This document shows positions 38,977-39,573 of a DNA stretch of 39,573 nucleotides, in pieces. The notes under the pieces are model-generated. The model ran no database searches, was not told the DNA's origin, and saw nothing but the letters and a program-made list of their open reading frames with translations. The position numbers and the translations under genes are program-made. How positions within the stretch are numbered: the first letter of the stretch is position 1; each line of letters starts with the position of its first letter. The stretch is from REEB95 sp035275845 (lineage in GTDB: Bacteria > Pseudomonadota > Alphaproteobacteria > ATCC43930 > CGMCC-115725), in the NCBI GenBank assembly GCA_035275845.1, contig DATEMD010000080.1:1-39573 (forward strand), read 5' to 3'.

Positions 38977-39573
38977 ATGGCTGCGAAGGTCTTCATCGAC
39001 GGCGAGGCCGGCACGACCGGCCTGCAGATTCACCGCCGGCTCAAGGCGCGGCGCGATCTCGATCTGCTGTCGATCGATCCGGCACGGCGCAAGGATGCGA
39101 GCGCGCGCCGTGACCTGCTCAACAGCGCCGACCTGGTGGTCTTGTGCCTGCCGGACGACGCGGCACGCGAGGCCGTCGGACTCATCGAAAGCAACTCGGT
39201 GCGCGTTATCGATGCATCGACGGCGCACCGGACCGAGCGCGGCTGGGCCTACGGCTTTCCAGAGATGTCCGGGGCGCAGCGCGGCGCCATTGCGAATTCG
39301 CGGCGGGTCGCCAATCCGGGCTGCTATGCGACCGGCTTCATCGGCTTGGTGCGGCCGCTGGTTGAGGCGAAACTGTTGCCAGCGAACTGGCCGGTCACGG
39401 TCAACGCCGTGTCTGGCTATTCCGGCGGCGGCCGGAGCATGATCGCCGAGTTCGAGGACACGACCGCGGCCAATTACACCGCGGTGCCGTATCGCATTTA
39501 TGCGCTCGGCTTGACGCACAAGCATGTGCCCGAGATGCAGGCGCACAGCGGCCTGACGCGTCGCCCGTTGTTC
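38977..39573 (+). CDS. argC: N-acetyl-gamma-glutamyl-phosphate reductase, type 2 (truncated by window end)
   Basis: ArgC reduces N-acetylglutamyl phosphate to the semialdehyde with NADPH, the third step of arginine synthesis. The first 199 codons are visible. The N-terminus KVFIDGEAGTTGLQIHRRL is the dinucleotide-binding loop in the form seen in the shorter type 2 ArgC. The catalytic cysteine C116 lies in VANPGCYATGF, followed by VNAVSGYSGGGRSMIAEFE. ATG 38977 follows an AAAGGA ribosome binding site. The C-terminal third, including the second active-site region, lies beyond the window. The rplM-rpsI-argC order is common in alphaproteobacteria. Confidence 0.95.
   Translation, partial: MAAKVFIDGEAGTTGLQIHRRLKARRDLDLLSIDPARRKDASARRDLLNSADLVVLCLPDDAAREAVGLIESNSVRVIDASTAHRTERGWAYGFPEMSGAQRGAIANSRRVANPGCYATGFIGLVRPLVEAKLLPANWPVTVNAVSGYSGGGRSMIAEFEDTTAANYTAVPYRIYALGLTHKHVPEMQAHSGLTRRPLF

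Noticed and set aside
1..39573. Mobile elements, prophage, CRISPR arrays or integration sites
   Set aside because: No transposase, integrase or phage gene, no regularly spaced repeats, and no duplicated fragment of tRNA-Pro downstream of 26382 were seen.

Overview
The window reads as a chromosomal segment of a GC-rich alphaproteobacterium. Several gene orders are typical of that class: glyA-nrdR-ribD-ribE-ribBA-ribH-nusB-thiL-hppA, bamE next to a CBP3-type chaperone gene, yceD, rpmF-plsX-fabH-ihfA-merR, and rplM-rpsI-argC. A MucR/Ros regulator, an LdtR-like MarR protein and a Mg-type HemB fit the same assignment. The order within the class (Rhodospirillales-like or Hyphomicrobiales-like) cannot be fixed from the sequence alone. 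Coding density is very high, no gap exceeds 300 bases, and I see no phage genes, insertion sequences or CRISPR arrays.

Layout. 1-6535: hemB (haem synthesis), a 3-hydroxyisobutyryl-CoA hydrolase (valine breakdown), an LdtR-like MarR regulator, a divergent Nramp-type transporter, glutaryl-CoA dehydrogenase (lysine/tryptophan breakdown) and an MsrQ-like haem membrane protein. 6685-11534: a complete branched-chain amino acid ABC importer, livH-M-G-F plus its binding protein, with overlapping stop and start codons. 11569-12000: mucR. 12235-21429: rpiB-glyA-nrdR, the riboflavin genes with nusB and thiL, and a membrane pyrophosphatase. 21451-26382: bamE on the minus strand, then cbp3-like, yceD, rpmF, plsX, fabH, ihfA, a MerR-type regulator and tRNA-Pro(GGG). 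26443-31685: an accessory stretch with an unknown small protein, cutA, a PAP2 phosphatase, a CoA-binding protein coupled to a crotonase-fold protein, an AAHS-type MFS transporter and two small unknown proteins (one membrane, one secreted). 31885-35649: the most unusual block. 35665-39573: a FUSC transporter, rplM-rpsI and the start of argC.

The unusual block on the plus strand holds three genes. The first encodes the copper chaperone Cox11/CtaG fused to a C-terminal class I cytochrome c. The second encodes a protein made of two tandem ferritin-like di-iron domains whose ligand sets repeat at an exact 276-residue offset. The third, starting inside the stop codon of the second, encodes an HpnL-like flippase-type membrane protein. 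I do not recognise this combination as a described system. The last two genes look translationally coupled and could form a lipid-modifying oxidase plus lipid translocase; that is inference.

Other points of interest are a RibBA whose GTP cyclohydrolase II half has lost its zinc and catalytic residues, a crotonase homologue without either catalytic glutamate, an Nramp-like transporter with altered metal-site motifs, a MucR with an incomplete zinc site, and a perfect 14-bp palindrome next to the rplM promoter.
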